Source: Pseudomonas baetica (GTDB lineage Bacteria; Pseudomonadota; Gammaproteobacteria; Pseudomonadales; Pseudomonadaceae). From it: DNA of 64,000 nt. Shown here piece by piece: positions 56,995 to 64,000 of the stretch. The notes below the pieces were generated by a model that was not told where the DNA came from, ran no database searches, and saw nothing but the letters and a program-made list of their open reading frames with translations. The DNA lies in assembly GCF_019733355.1 (NCBI RefSeq), contig NZ_JAIHLQ010000010.1:1-64000 (forward strand), read 5' to 3'. Each line of letters opens with the position of its first letter. Position 1 is the stretch's first letter. The position numbers and the translations under genes were made by a program.

Positions 56995-57762
56995 TTAGAA
57001 AACGGGCACGGGATGCTCCCGTAGCGCCGTCAGCAAAGCCGCGGCACTCGCGCCGCGACAATCCACAACTGTTTGGGCCCCGGCGGCAACTGCCAGCTCG
57101 GCGACCCTTGGGCTTGGAACAAACAACGGCAACCGCGCAATCGCAGGCCATGCATCACCGGCCATCCGGCGCAGATGCTCAAAACCCTGTCCACTGCTGA
57201 CCACCAGCCCATTCAAGCGTTCCGCTTCGATACGCCACGACAACGCTTGCGGCGCATACGCTGGTAGATCGCGTCGATACAACTCCAAGTACTCGACACT
57301 AGCACCAAGCTCGCGCAAGCGCTCGGCGAGCAGCTCGCGGCCGCCCTCACCACGCAGGATCAAAACCTGCGAACCGGGCCGGGCCACAGCTTCACCCAGA
57401 CGCGGCAATTGCAGCAAGGCTTCGCTGTCATCGCCTTCTGCCGGGAAGCTCACATCGAGGCCGTGATCCTTGAGAATCTGCGCAGTCGCCGCACCGACGC
57501 TAAACCACGGCATCGCCAGAGACTGCATGCCATGGGCCTTGAGCAGATCCACTGCAATTCGTGCCGCCGGTTTGCTCACCACGATCACCGCGCTGCAACC
57601 GGGCAGCCGCGTAATCGCCTGACGTATTTTGTCAGAGACCGGCAGGGGTGCAATTTCCAAAAGCGGCAGGCAATTGCTGAAAACCCCCTGCGCGGCCAAC
57701 GTCTCGGCGAGCGCCGCACAGTCATCGGCAGGGCGCGTCAGCAGCAGGCGCCAACCAGTCAC
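56995..57762 (-). CDS. hemD: uroporphyrinogen-III synthase
   Basis: A 255-aa two-domain enzyme that cyclises hydroxymethylbilane to uroporphyrinogen III, inverting ring [21 protein letters not shown] at the N-terminus, [17 protein letters not shown] and [17 protein letters not shown] near residue 185 are typical; the family is otherwise poorly conserved. It overlaps hemC by 4 bases, in the conserved hemC-hemD order. Confidence 0.93.
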   Translation of the reverse strand: MTGWRLLLTRPADDCAALAETLAAQGVFSNCLPLLEIAPLPVSDKIRQAITRLPGCSAVIVVSKPAARIAVDLLKAHGMQSLAMPWFSVGAATAQILKDHGLDVSFPAEGDDSEALLQLPRLGEAVARPGSQVLILRGEGGRELLAERLRELGASVEYLELYRRDLPAYAPQALSWRIEAERLNGLVVSSGQGFEHLRRMAGDAWPAIARLPLFVPSPRVAELAVAAGAQTVVDCRGASAAALLTALREHPVPVF

Positions 57763-58700
57763 TCGTGACCTGCCTCGCCGTACACCGCTTTGAGAATGTC
57801 AGCGGCACCCTGGCTGAGCAGGTCTTCAGCGACCCGCACACCCAAGGCTTCGGCATCCGCGCGCGGCGCCCGGGCTTCGGCGCTGAGCAGCTTGCCGCCG
57901 CTCGGTTCGCCCACCAGACCACGCAACCACAATTGCTCACCTTCGAGCACGGCGTAGCAGGCGATCGGCACTTGGCAGCCGCCATTCAAATGTTTGTTGA
58001 GTGCGCGTTCGGCCGTGACACGCGAAGTGGTATCGGCGTGATGCAGTGGCGCCAGCAAAGCGTGAATTTCAGTATCGGCGCTGCGGCACTCGATGCCAAC
58101 CGCGCCTTGGCCACCGGCCGGCAGGCTGTCATCGACACTGATGGCCGACGTGATGCGGTCTTCGAAACCGAGTCGAATCAGCCCGGCCGCCGCGAGGATG
58201 ATCGCGTCATACTCGCCGGCATCGAGCTTGGCCAGACGAGTGTTGACGTTGCCGCGCAGGAAACGGATTTCCAGATCCGGGCGGCGGGTCAGCAACTGCG
58301 CCTGACGACGCAGACTGGAAGTGCCGACGATGCTACCGGCTGGCAAGGCATCAAGACTGGCATAGGTATTGGAAACGAAAGCGTCGCGCGGATCTTCACG
58401 CTCGCAGATACAGAACAGTCCCAGACCTTCAGGAAAGTCCATCGGCACGTCTTTCATCGAATGGACGGCGATGTCGGCTTCGTTTTCCAGCAGCGCGGTT
58501 TCCAGTTCCTTGACGAACAGGCCCTTGCCGCCGATCTTCGACAGCGGCGAGTCGAGCAGCTTGTCGCCGCGACTGACCATGGGCACCAGCGTCACCAGCA
58601 GACCCGGATGGGCCGCTTCCAGACGGGCTTTGACGTATTCGGCCTGCCAAAGGGCCAGTGCACTTTTTCGGGTGGCGATGCGGATTTCGCGAGAAGACAT
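57759..58700 (-). CDS. hemC: porphobilinogen deaminase (hydroxymethylbilane synthase)
   Basis: A 313-aa enzyme that joins four porphobilinogens into hydroxymethylbilane. [19 protein letters not shown] and the [10 protein letters not shown] loop are family motifs; the dipyrromethane cofactor cysteine is in [13 protein letters not shown] near residue 245. It leads the hemC-hemD-hemX-hemY unit and lies 138 bases after algR, the P. aeruginosa arrangement. hemB, the preceding step, is in the same window. Confidence 0.96.
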   Translation of the reverse strand: MSSREIRIATRKSALALWQAEYVKARLEAAHPGLLVTLVPMVSRGDKLLDSPLSKIGGKGLFVKELETALLENEADIAVHSMKDVPMDFPEGLGLFCICEREDPRDAFVSNTYASLDALPAGSIVGTSSLRRQAQLLTRRPDLEIRFLRGNVNTRLAKLDAGEYDAIILAAAGLIRLGFEDRITSAISVDDSLPAGGQGAVGIECRSADTEIHALLAPLHHADTTSRVTAERALNKHLNGGCQVPIACYAVLEGEQLWLRGLVGEPSGGKLLSAEARAPRADAEALGVRVAEDLLSQGAADILKAVYGEAGHE

Positions 58701-58838
58701 GGATCAATCCGTACTGAATAGATACGGCGGATAATAACAGCTCAGTCAAATCCACTTTGACTTGAATCAGAAACGGCGCGGCCTCCCTGGCCTGCGATGC
58801 CCGGTAAAGAGAAATGTGAACCACCCGGAAAGGCCAGG

Positions 58839-59585
58839 TTACAGGCCCTGCATCATTTTGCGCACACCCGCCACATGCCGGCGGCTGACAATCAGCGCGT
58901 CGCCATTGAGCCCTTTCAGAAAGAGCTGAAAATGCCCCAGCGGCGTGCGTTGCAGACGTTCTATTCGGTCACGGGCAACCAATGCGTTACGGTGGATGCG
59001 CACAAAGCGTTCACCGAATTCGTCTTCAAGGGCTTTGAGCGGTTCGTCCAGCAGCACTTCGCCAGACTCGTGGCGCAAGGTCACGTATTTGTGGTCGGCG
59101 ATGAAATAGACCACCTGATCCAGCGGGATCAGTTCGATGCCTTTGCGGGTGCGAGCGCTGATGTGACTGCGCGGGCCGTTGCCACTTTCGGCTGCGGGAC
59201 GGGTCAGGGCCGAGAGTTGCGCCCGGTTGGGACGTTCTGCCCGTTTCAGGGCGTCATGCAAGTGTTCGGTTCGCACAGGTTTCACCACATAGCCCACGGC
59301 GCTGGCCTGCAGGGCTTCCACGGCAAATTCATCGGGACTGGTGCAAAACACCACGGCCGGCGGCGTTTCTCGTTCGCACAAACGGGCAGCGACCTGCAGG
59401 CCGTCCAGGCCCGGCATGCGGATATCGATCAGCACGATATCCGGTTTGTGGCTGTCGATCAGTGCCAACGCCTCTTCGCCATTCGTGGCGCTGGGCTCCA
59501 GGACTGTATAACCCTCAAGCTCGCTCACCATTCGGCTGAGGCGCTCGCGAGCCAGTGGTTCGTCATCAACGATCAGGACATTCAT
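58839..59585 (-). CDS. algR: response regulator AlgR (LytTR type)
   Basis: A 248-aa regulator, the same length as P. aeruginosa AlgR. The receiver domain (1-120) has VDDEP, phospho-acceptor D54 in VLIDIRMPGLDG, and the KP loop KPVRTEHL. The LytTR DNA-binding domain (about 140-245) has SHISARTRKGIELIPLDQVV and FVRIHRNALVARDRI. The ATG at 59585 was chosen because it starts MNVLIVDDEP. It controls alginate, type IV pili and cyanide genes in P. aeruginosa. The sensor gene algZ/fimS is not present upstream. Confidence 0.95.
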   Translation of the reverse strand: MNVLIVDDEPLARERLSRMVSELEGYTVLEPSATNGEEALALIDSHKPDIVLIDIRMPGLDGLQVAARLCERETPPAVVFCTSPDEFAVEALQASAVGYVVKPVRTEHLHDALKRAERPNRAQLSALTRPAAESGNGPRSHISARTRKGIELIPLDQVVYFIADHKYVTLRHESGEVLLDEPLKALEDEFGERFVRIHRNALVARDRIERLQRTPLGHFQLFLKGLNGDALIVSRRHVAGVRKMMQGL

Positions 59586-60056
59586 ATTGCGCTGGATTCC
59601 TGCGTGAGTCTCGCACAAGGATAGCGTAGACAGGTGGAGTGACGTCCGTCACCGCGATCCACGCTAAGACTAGTCCGAGCACCAAAAAGTGCCGTACGTC
59701 GGCCAGCAATATTTGCCAGTGTCCGGGTCGTACTGCTCAAAGCCCGCTGTTTCCCGCGTTTTTCACGCCGTTTGTCCAAGGACAATACACCCACCCCTCT
59801 TCTTATTAGTCGGCGGCCAGACCCTTTCGCGATCTGCACTCGCGCCGACCCTTATGTCCAACTGTAGACGCTCGTCGGGCCGATATTGCTCAATCGGAAA
59901 ATATCCTTGCGCAAATCCCCCGGCGACCGCGTCGACTATGGACGAGCAGATGAGAAAAAAACGTATCGACCAGTGTCAGCGACAGCAATGGCAACCCTGT
60001 TATTATCCGCGACAGCGTTTCACGCCTTTTTTCTTCAAGCCGATACGAGCGAATTC
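59586..60056. other. divergent algR-argH intergenic region, no gene
   Basis: This 471-base gap holds no convincing coding region, and a histidine kinase gene of about 1.1 kb would not fit. It should hold the promoters of algR (minus) and argH (plus). A frame open upstream of argH has no homology. The stretch has lower GC in parts and an AlgR-like site at 59768-59776. Confidence 0.7.
59768..59776 (+). promoter_or_regulatory. AlgR-like binding site
   Basis: CCGTTTGTC matches the AlgR consensus CCGTTCGTC at eight of nine positions and lies 183 bases before the algR start, so it could serve autoregulation. A 9-base match can arise by chance. Confidence 0.4.
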
Positions 60057-61451
60057 ATGAGCACTGACAAGACCAATCAGTCCTGGGGCGGCCGCTTCAG
60101 TGAACCCGTCGACGCCTTCGTCGCCCGCTTCACCGCCTCCGTCACTTTCGACCAGCGCCTGTATCGCCACGACATCATGGGTTCGATCGCCCACGCCACC
60201 ATGCTGGCCAAGGTCGGTGTGCTGACAGATGCCGAGCGCGACAGCATCATCGACGGCCTGAAGACCATTCAGGGCGAAATCGAAGCCGGCCAGTTCGACT
60301 GGCGCATCGACCTCGAAGACGTGCACATGAACATCGAAGCACGCCTGACCGACCGCATTGGCGTCACCGGCAAAAAACTGCACACCGGGCGCAGCCGCAA
60401 CGACCAGGTCGCCACCGACATCCGCCTGTGGCTGCGTGACGAGATCGACCTGATCCTCGCCGAAATCACGCGTCTGCAAAAAGGCCTGCTGGAGCAAGCC
60501 GAGCGCGAAGCCGCGAGCATCATGCCGGGCTTCACCCATTTGCAGACCGCACAGCCAGTGACCTTCGGGCACCACATGCTGGCCTGGTTCGAAATGCTCA
60601 GCCGCGACTACGAACGTCTGGTCGACTGCCGCAAGCGCACCAACCGCATGCCCCTGGGCAGCGCCGCACTCGCTGGCACCACCTACCCGATCGATCGCGA
60701 ATACACCGCGCAACTGTTGGGCTTCGACGCCGTGGGCGGCAACTCGCTGGACAACGTATCCGATCGTGATTTCGCCATCGAATTCTGTTCGGCCGCGAGC
60801 ATCGCGATGATGCACCTGTCGCGTTTCTCCGAAGAGCTGGTGCTGTGGACCAGCGCGCAATTCCAGTTCATCGATTTGCCGGATCGTTTCTGCACCGGCA
60901 GTTCGATCATGCCGCAAAAGAAAAACCCCGACGTGCCAGAGTTGGTGCGCGGCAAGACTGGCCGTGTGTTCGGTGCGCTGATGGGCTTGCTGACCTTGAT
61001 GAAAGGCCAACCACTGGCCTACAACAAGGACAATCAGGAAGACAAAGAGCCGCTGTTCGACGCCGCCGACACGCTGCGAGATTCGCTGCGTGCGTTCGCC
61101 GACATGATCCCGGCGATCAAGCCGAAACACGCGATCATGCGTGAAGCGGCGCTGCGCGGTTTCTCCACCGCGACCGACCTGGCCGACTACCTCGTACGCC
61201 GTGGCCTGCCGTTCCGTGATTGCCACGAAATCGTCGGCCACGCCGTGAAGTACGGCGTCGACACCGGCAAGGATCTGGCCGAGATGAGCCTGGAAGAACT
61301 GCGTCAGTTCAGCGATCAGATCGAGCAGGACGTGTTTGCCGTGCTGACCCTGGAAGGCTCGGTGAATGCCCGTGACCACATCGGCGGCACTGCGCCAGCG
61401 CAGGTCAAGGCAGCGGTTGTACGCGGACAGGCACTGATCGCCAGCCGCTAA
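60057..61451 (+). CDS. argH: argininosuccinate lyase
   Basis: A 464-aa cytosolic enzyme that splits argininosuccinate into arginine and fumarate. [20 protein letters not shown] at the start, the [20 protein letters not shown] segment, and the fumarase-superfamily signature [12 protein letters not shown] are all present. The ATG at 60057 gives the family length; the frame is open further upstream without homology. It is divergent from algR and is followed by a REP pair. Confidence 0.96.
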   Translation: MSTDKTNQSWGGRFSEPVDAFVARFTASVTFDQRLYRHDIMGSIAHATMLAKVGVLTDAERDSIIDGLKTIQGEIEAGQFDWRIDLEDVHMNIEARLTDRIGVTGKKLHTGRSRNDQVATDIRLWLRDEIDLILAEITRLQKGLLEQAEREAASIMPGFTHLQTAQPVTFGHHMLAWFEMLSRDYERLVDCRKRTNRMPLGSAALAGTTYPIDREYTAQLLGFDAVGGNSLDNVSDRDFAIEFCSAASIAMMHLSRFSEELVLWTSAQFQFIDLPDRFCTGSSIMPQKKNPDVPELVRGKTGRVFGALMGLLTLMKGQPLAYNKDNQEDKEPLFDAADTLRDSLRAFADMIPAIKPKHAIMREAALRGFSTATDLADYLVRRGLPFRDCHEIVGHAVKYGVDTGKDLAEMSLEELRQFSDQIEQDVFAVLTLEGSVNARDHIGGTAPAQVKAAVVRGQALIASR

Positions 61452-61463
61452 AAAGCCAAAAGC

Positions 61464-61542
61464 TTCGCGAGCAAGCCCGCTCCCACAAGGAACTTATGGT
61501 GTTCACCAAAGTGTCTGTGCGGGAGCGGGCTTGCTCGCGAAA
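61464..61542. repeat. REP pair (inverted) after argH
   Basis: TTCGCGAGCAAGCCCGCTCC (from 61464) and TGTGCGGGAGCGGGCTTGCT (from 61516, continuing CGCGAA) face each other with a 28-base spacer. It lies between the convergent argH and GST genes. Confidence 0.92.
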
Positions 61543-61565
61543 GTGACTTTAAAACGCTACAAACC

Positions 61566-62225
61566 CTACTTCTTAGCAGCGATCATCGCCAAAAACGTCG
61601 GCATGGCGGCTTCTTTGTCGGCCGCAATCTTCTGTACATGCGGATTCTGCTCAAGCCGCTCCAGTAGCGCTTTCGCCTGCGGCATCTCTGCCAGCAAATC
61701 AATACCGAACAACTTCTGCCCTACTGCGCAGGCCAACGGCACGCTGTAGAGGAAGTACAGATCCGCGATGCTCAGGCTGTCGCCGGCCACATACGGGGCG
61801 AATTTGCCGTGTCGGCCCAGCGCCGCAAAACCCAGCAGCAACTCGGTCCTGGTCTTTTCCTTGATAGCCTCCGGCAGCGTCATGCCAAAGAAGGCTTCGC
61901 CATAACAGGCGCGTCCCGGCAGTTCGATGTACAGCTCGATTTCCTTGGCAATCGCTAGCACCTGCGCGCGCTCGAACGGAGCGCTCGGCAGCAGCGGCGT
62001 GCCTTTGTGCGTCTGTTCGAGGTATTCGAGAATGATCGCTGTTTCATTGATAAACCCTCCGTCGACGCCCAGCACCGGCACTTTGCCGCGCGGGCTGATC
62101 GCCAGCGAGTCCGGGGTCTGCGCGGGGTAAAACGTGACCTCTTCGAACGGCAGGCCTTTTTCCATCAACGCCAGCTTGACCATGTTGTAGTAGTTGCTGA
62201 CAGAGAATCCATAGAGCTTGAACAT
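61566..62225 (-). CDS. glutathione S-transferase family protein
   Basis: A 219-aa GST. The N-terminal thioredoxin-like domain (residues 1-78: FKLYGFSVSNYYNMVKLALM, PRGKVPVLGVDGGFINETAI) holds the glutathione site with the cis-proline and the NETA motif; the C-terminal helical domain (about 88-210) has DSLSIADLYFLYSVP. The start is the ATG at 62225, with GGAGGC 6-7 bases upstream; a GTG one codon earlier is in frame. Substrate unknown. Confidence 0.9.
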   Translation of the reverse strand: MFKLYGFSVSNYYNMVKLALMEKGLPFEEVTFYPAQTPDSLAISPRGKVPVLGVDGGFINETAIILEYLEQTHKGTPLLPSAPFERAQVLAIAKEIELYIELPGRACYGEAFFGMTLPEAIKEKTRTELLLGFAALGRHGKFAPYVAGDSLSIADLYFLYSVPLACAVGQKLFGIDLLAEMPQAKALLERLEQNPHVQKIAADKEAAMPTFLAMIAAKK

Positions 62226-62348
62226 CACATAGCCTCCAGGCCGTGCGGGGTGGGCAGTGCCTGTTTATAGATCGCATACGCGATTCCCGCCAGCAGCATC
62301 ACGCCACTGAATGCGGGTAAACTGGCGACTTTCCTTGAGGAGCCTGCC

Positions 62349-62636
62349 ATGAGCGAGCCGACAGACATCAATAATGACGACGAAGAAGAGTTCACCGAGA
62401 CCACTCTGATCGACGCCATCGAAAACCAGATCGAAAGCGACAACCCGCCAGCGGCCAAGGCAACCTTCAACAAGCTGACCCTGGTGGGTTACGAGCGTGA
62501 GGATATCCTCAACTTGATGGCCCACGTTCTGGCCTACGAAATCGACGCCATGCTCGATGACGACCGTGCCTTCAATACCGAATGGTATGAGACCGCGTTG
62601 CGTGCGCTGCCTGAGTTGCCACCCGAAAAGCAATAA
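62349..62636 (+). CDS. small acidic hypothetical protein
   Basis: A 95-aa protein rich in Asp and Glu (MSEPTDINNDDEEEFTETTL), with two predicted helices (AAKATFNKLTLVGYEREDIL and LMAHVLAYEIDAML). GAGGAG precedes the ATG. I do not recognise a named domain; similar small acidic proteins occur at this place in pseudomonads. It is divergent from the GST gene and followed by a REP-like element. Confidence 0.75.
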   Translation: MSEPTDINNDDEEEFTETTLIDAIENQIESDNPPAAKATFNKLTLVGYEREDILNLMAHVLAYEIDAMLDDDRAFNTEWYETALRALPELPPEKQ

Positions 62637-62649
62637 TCGCCGCTTGCCC

Positions 62650-62734
62650 TGTGGGGGCCTGCTCGCGAAAAGGCCGAACATTCGAAATATGCGGCGCCTG
62701 ACGCGCCGCATTCGCGAGCAGGCTCGCTCCCACA
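62650..62734. repeat. diverged REP pair with internal hairpin
   Basis: TGTGGGGGCCTGCTCGCGAA (from 62650) and TTCGCGAGCAGGCTCGCTCC (from 62711, continuing CACA) are inverted REP copies with changed centres. Between them lies a perfect 7-bp hairpin, GCGGCGC and GCGCCGC (62691-62709). Apart from this, 62637-62889 shows no gene. Confidence 0.82.
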
Positions 62735-62889
62735 CAATTTGTCACCCCTCCATCCGGCCTTCTGCCAGCCCCTGACTACACTGGAATTCGCCCCCAGACA
62801 AAAACCCTGACGCGCACACTGGACAGTCCGCGCCGGCAGGTTCACCTTAGGGGCGCTGTCGTCCAATTCCTAGAAAGTCTGGAGTCCTT

Positions 62890-63135
62890 ATGTCGCTTAC
62901 CCCTGAGCTGGTTGCCGAACTGGAAGTCCTCGCACTCTTCAACCTGGACAGTTCCCAGGAAGGTCTGAAAATTCATCAGACCGCTGCCCCGAAACACATC
63001 GCCGCTGCCAAACGCCTCTTCGAAAAAGAACTGACCGACCAGCCTGATGGCGGGTATCTGACCAGTCTGGGTCGCGATGCTGCGCAAAACGTGCAAACCG
63101 TGCTGACGATTCTGAGAGAGCAAGAAACCGCCTGA
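62890..63135 (+). CDS. TIGR02647 family small protein
   Basis: An 81-aa protein matching the TIGR02647 family, annotated as DNA-binding. SLTPELVAELEVLALFNLDS at the start and HIAAAKRLFEKELTDQPDGG in the middle are typical; it is helical and slightly acidic. GGAG lies 5 bases before the ATG. It is monocistronic and 194 bases before cyaA. No function is known from the sequence. Confidence 0.85.
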   Translation: MSLTPELVAELEVLALFNLDSSQEGLKIHQTAAPKHIAAAKRLFEKELTDQPDGGYLTSLGRDAAQNVQTVLTILREQETA

Positions 63136-63329
63136 CCCTCCCCGACTTTGCCCACGGGAACTCCTGCCACGGGATTTCCGCGGGCTCATCCGTTCGCCAG
63201 CCGTCACCTCGCGATATAAATCTGACGTCAAAAAACAAATTCAGCTTAAAAGTCCCTCTGCGCAAAGGCTAAACTGCCTCACATTCCGAGACCCTTTACG
63301 TCCGAGCCCGCGAGCCGGTTTGAGCTGAC

Positions 63330-64000
63330 ATGACGCGCACCCACGAAATCCGCCCCGACCTGGACGAGGGAATTGACCGCAAGGTCCTCAGCCAACTGCG
63401 TGCGCGTTTTCTCAAACTCAATGAAGGTCGCCTGGGCCGCGCACTGGAAGGTCTGTCGACGCGCCAGCAAAGCGTGCTGACGCTGTTGCCGCTGTTCTTT
63501 CATGTCAATCATCCGCTGCTGCCGGGCTACGTTTCAGGCAGCACGCCGGCGGGCCTGTCCAATTACGAGCCAGACGCCAACGCCCTCGCCGAAGCCCAAC
63601 GCCTGACCCGATCGTTCTCCTACAAGCCGCGCCACGGCAGTAATCCACCGCGCCCGATTCACGGACTGTTCCTGATGGGCAGCCTCGGCACGCTGGCCCA
63701 GGCCGATCAGAGCGATATGGACGTGTGGGTGTGCCACGCGCCGGACCTGAACGAAAGCGAACTCGCCGAGTTGCGCAAAAAATGTCAGTTGCTGGAAACC
63801 TGGGCGGCCACTCTGGGCGCCGAGGCGCACTTCTTTCTGATCGATCCGGTCCGCTTCGTCAAAGGCGAGCGCGACACCCAGCTCAGTTCCGAAGACTGCG
63901 GCACCACTCAGCACTATCTGCTGCTGGACGAGTTCTATCGCACCGCGATCTGGCTGGCCGGGCGCACGCCAATCTGGTGGCTGGTGCCGGTTTACCAAGA
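63330..64000 (+). CDS. cyaA: class I adenylate cyclase CyaA (start only, runs off the window)
   Basis: The first 223 codons of a class I (enterobacterial type) adenylate cyclase, which makes cAMP in the cytosol. The start MTRTHEIRPDLDEGIDRKVL lies at the ATG 63330. The nucleotidyltransferase-like motif LFLMGSLGTLAQADQSDMDV (GS then DxD) near residue 120 is intact, as are YKPRHGSNPP and SEDCGTTQHYLLLDEFYRTA. The full protein should be about 950 aa; the rest is beyond the window. The upstream gap has a CCGTTCGCC at 63189-63197, one base from an AlgR site, which may be chance. Confidence 0.9.
   Translation, partial: MTRTHEIRPDLDEGIDRKVLSQLRARFLKLNEGRLGRALEGLSTRQQSVLTLLPLFFHVNHPLLPGYVSGSTPAGLSNYEPDANALAEAQRLTRSFSYKPRHGSNPPRPIHGLFLMGSLGTLAQADQSDMDVWVCHAPDLNESELAELRKKCQLLETWAATLGAEAHFFLIDPVRFVKGERDTQLSSEDCGTTQHYLLLDEFYRTAIWLAGRTPIWWLVPVYQ

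Noticed and set aside
59886..60056. Upstream extension of argH
   Set aside because: The extra 57 codons have no homology, and the ATG at 60057 gives the normal ArgH N-terminus.
60003..61379. 458-codon minus-strand frame opposite argH
   Set aside because: Antisense to a certain argH; composition is that of a shadow.

Overview
The window is a high-GC, gene-dense chromosomal stretch of a fluorescent-type Pseudomonas. Three things support this: the gene order (gcvTH, ubiH/pepP/zapA/6S RNA, rho/trxA, ppx/ppk/hemB, algP/algQ, hemYXDC/algR, argH, cyaA) is the conserved block I know from P. aeruginosa and relatives; the sequence carries many copies of the REP palindrome core TGTGGGAGCGGGCTTGCTCG, typical of the P. 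fluorescens group; and the Pseudomonas-specific genes algP, algQ and algR are present. It is mostly core genome. I see no insertion sequence, prophage, CRISPR array, rRNA or tRNA gene.

Layout. 1-4.7 kb: glycine cleavage gcvT-gcvH behind a structured leader, then a ferric-iron permease and binding protein. 4.7-9.5 kb: a minus-strand operon for ubiquinone hydroxylation (UPF0149 gene, pepP, ubiH, a thioesterase-like gene, ubiI-like). 9.6-11.9 kb: zapA, 6S RNA, ygfA, a 51-aa membrane peptide and an EVE-domain gene. 12-16.8 kb: a HlyD/RbbA-like ABC export operon. 16.8-25.9 kb: a FliL-like protein, quinone oxidoreductase, histidine phosphatase, glpT, ChaC-like protein, ubiD coupled to a ferredoxin-flavin reductase, and an OafA-type acyltransferase. 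26-27.9 kb: rho and trxA. 28-31.8 kb: a GntR regulator divergent from an amino-acid ABC importer. 32-36.9 kb: ppx and ppk convergent, then hemB. 37-42.3 kb: DedA, a sterol-desaturase-like enzyme, elbB, a DUF188 gene and an FTR1-cytochrome c iron permease. 42.5-47.3 kb: an envelope lipoprotein cluster (two COG3014 paralogues, a YcfL-like protein, LpoB and a CsgG-like protein). 47.3-52.3 kb: LysE, MscS, an ABC-F protein, a TIGR02444 gene and algP. 52.4-54.4 kb: FKBP, algQ, dsbB. 54.6-59.6 kb: hemY-hemX-hemD-hemC and algR. 60-64 kb: argH, GST, two small genes and the start of cyaA.

Themes. Tetrapyrrole synthesis (hemB, C, D, X, Y), ubiquinone synthesis (ubiD, ubiH, ubiI) and iron uptake (FbpAB-like, FTR1) lie close together. 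Polyphosphate, alginate/virulence control (AlgP, AlgQ, AlgR) and class I adenylate cyclase give the block a strong global-regulation flavour.

Most notable observations: (1) the second COG3014 lipoprotein gene carries an 8-bp tandem duplication exactly at its lipobox, which shifts the signal peptide out of frame with an otherwise intact 464-aa protein; (2) a 90-nt multi-hairpin RNA closed by a perfect 8-bp stem sits between a TACAAT -10 box and the gcvT ribosome binding site; (3) the COG3014/YcfL/LpoB/CsgG-like cluster looks like an under-described envelope system; (4) rho is preceded by a C-rich possible self-binding leader; (5) algR lacks the adjacent sensor kinase algZ/fimS found in P. aeruginosa; (6) a 51-aa membrane peptide gene lies between ygfA and the EVE-domain gene. 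Starts were moved from the longest frame where homology, ribosome binding sites or overlaps indicated; functions come from recognition of the translated sequences and not from any search.
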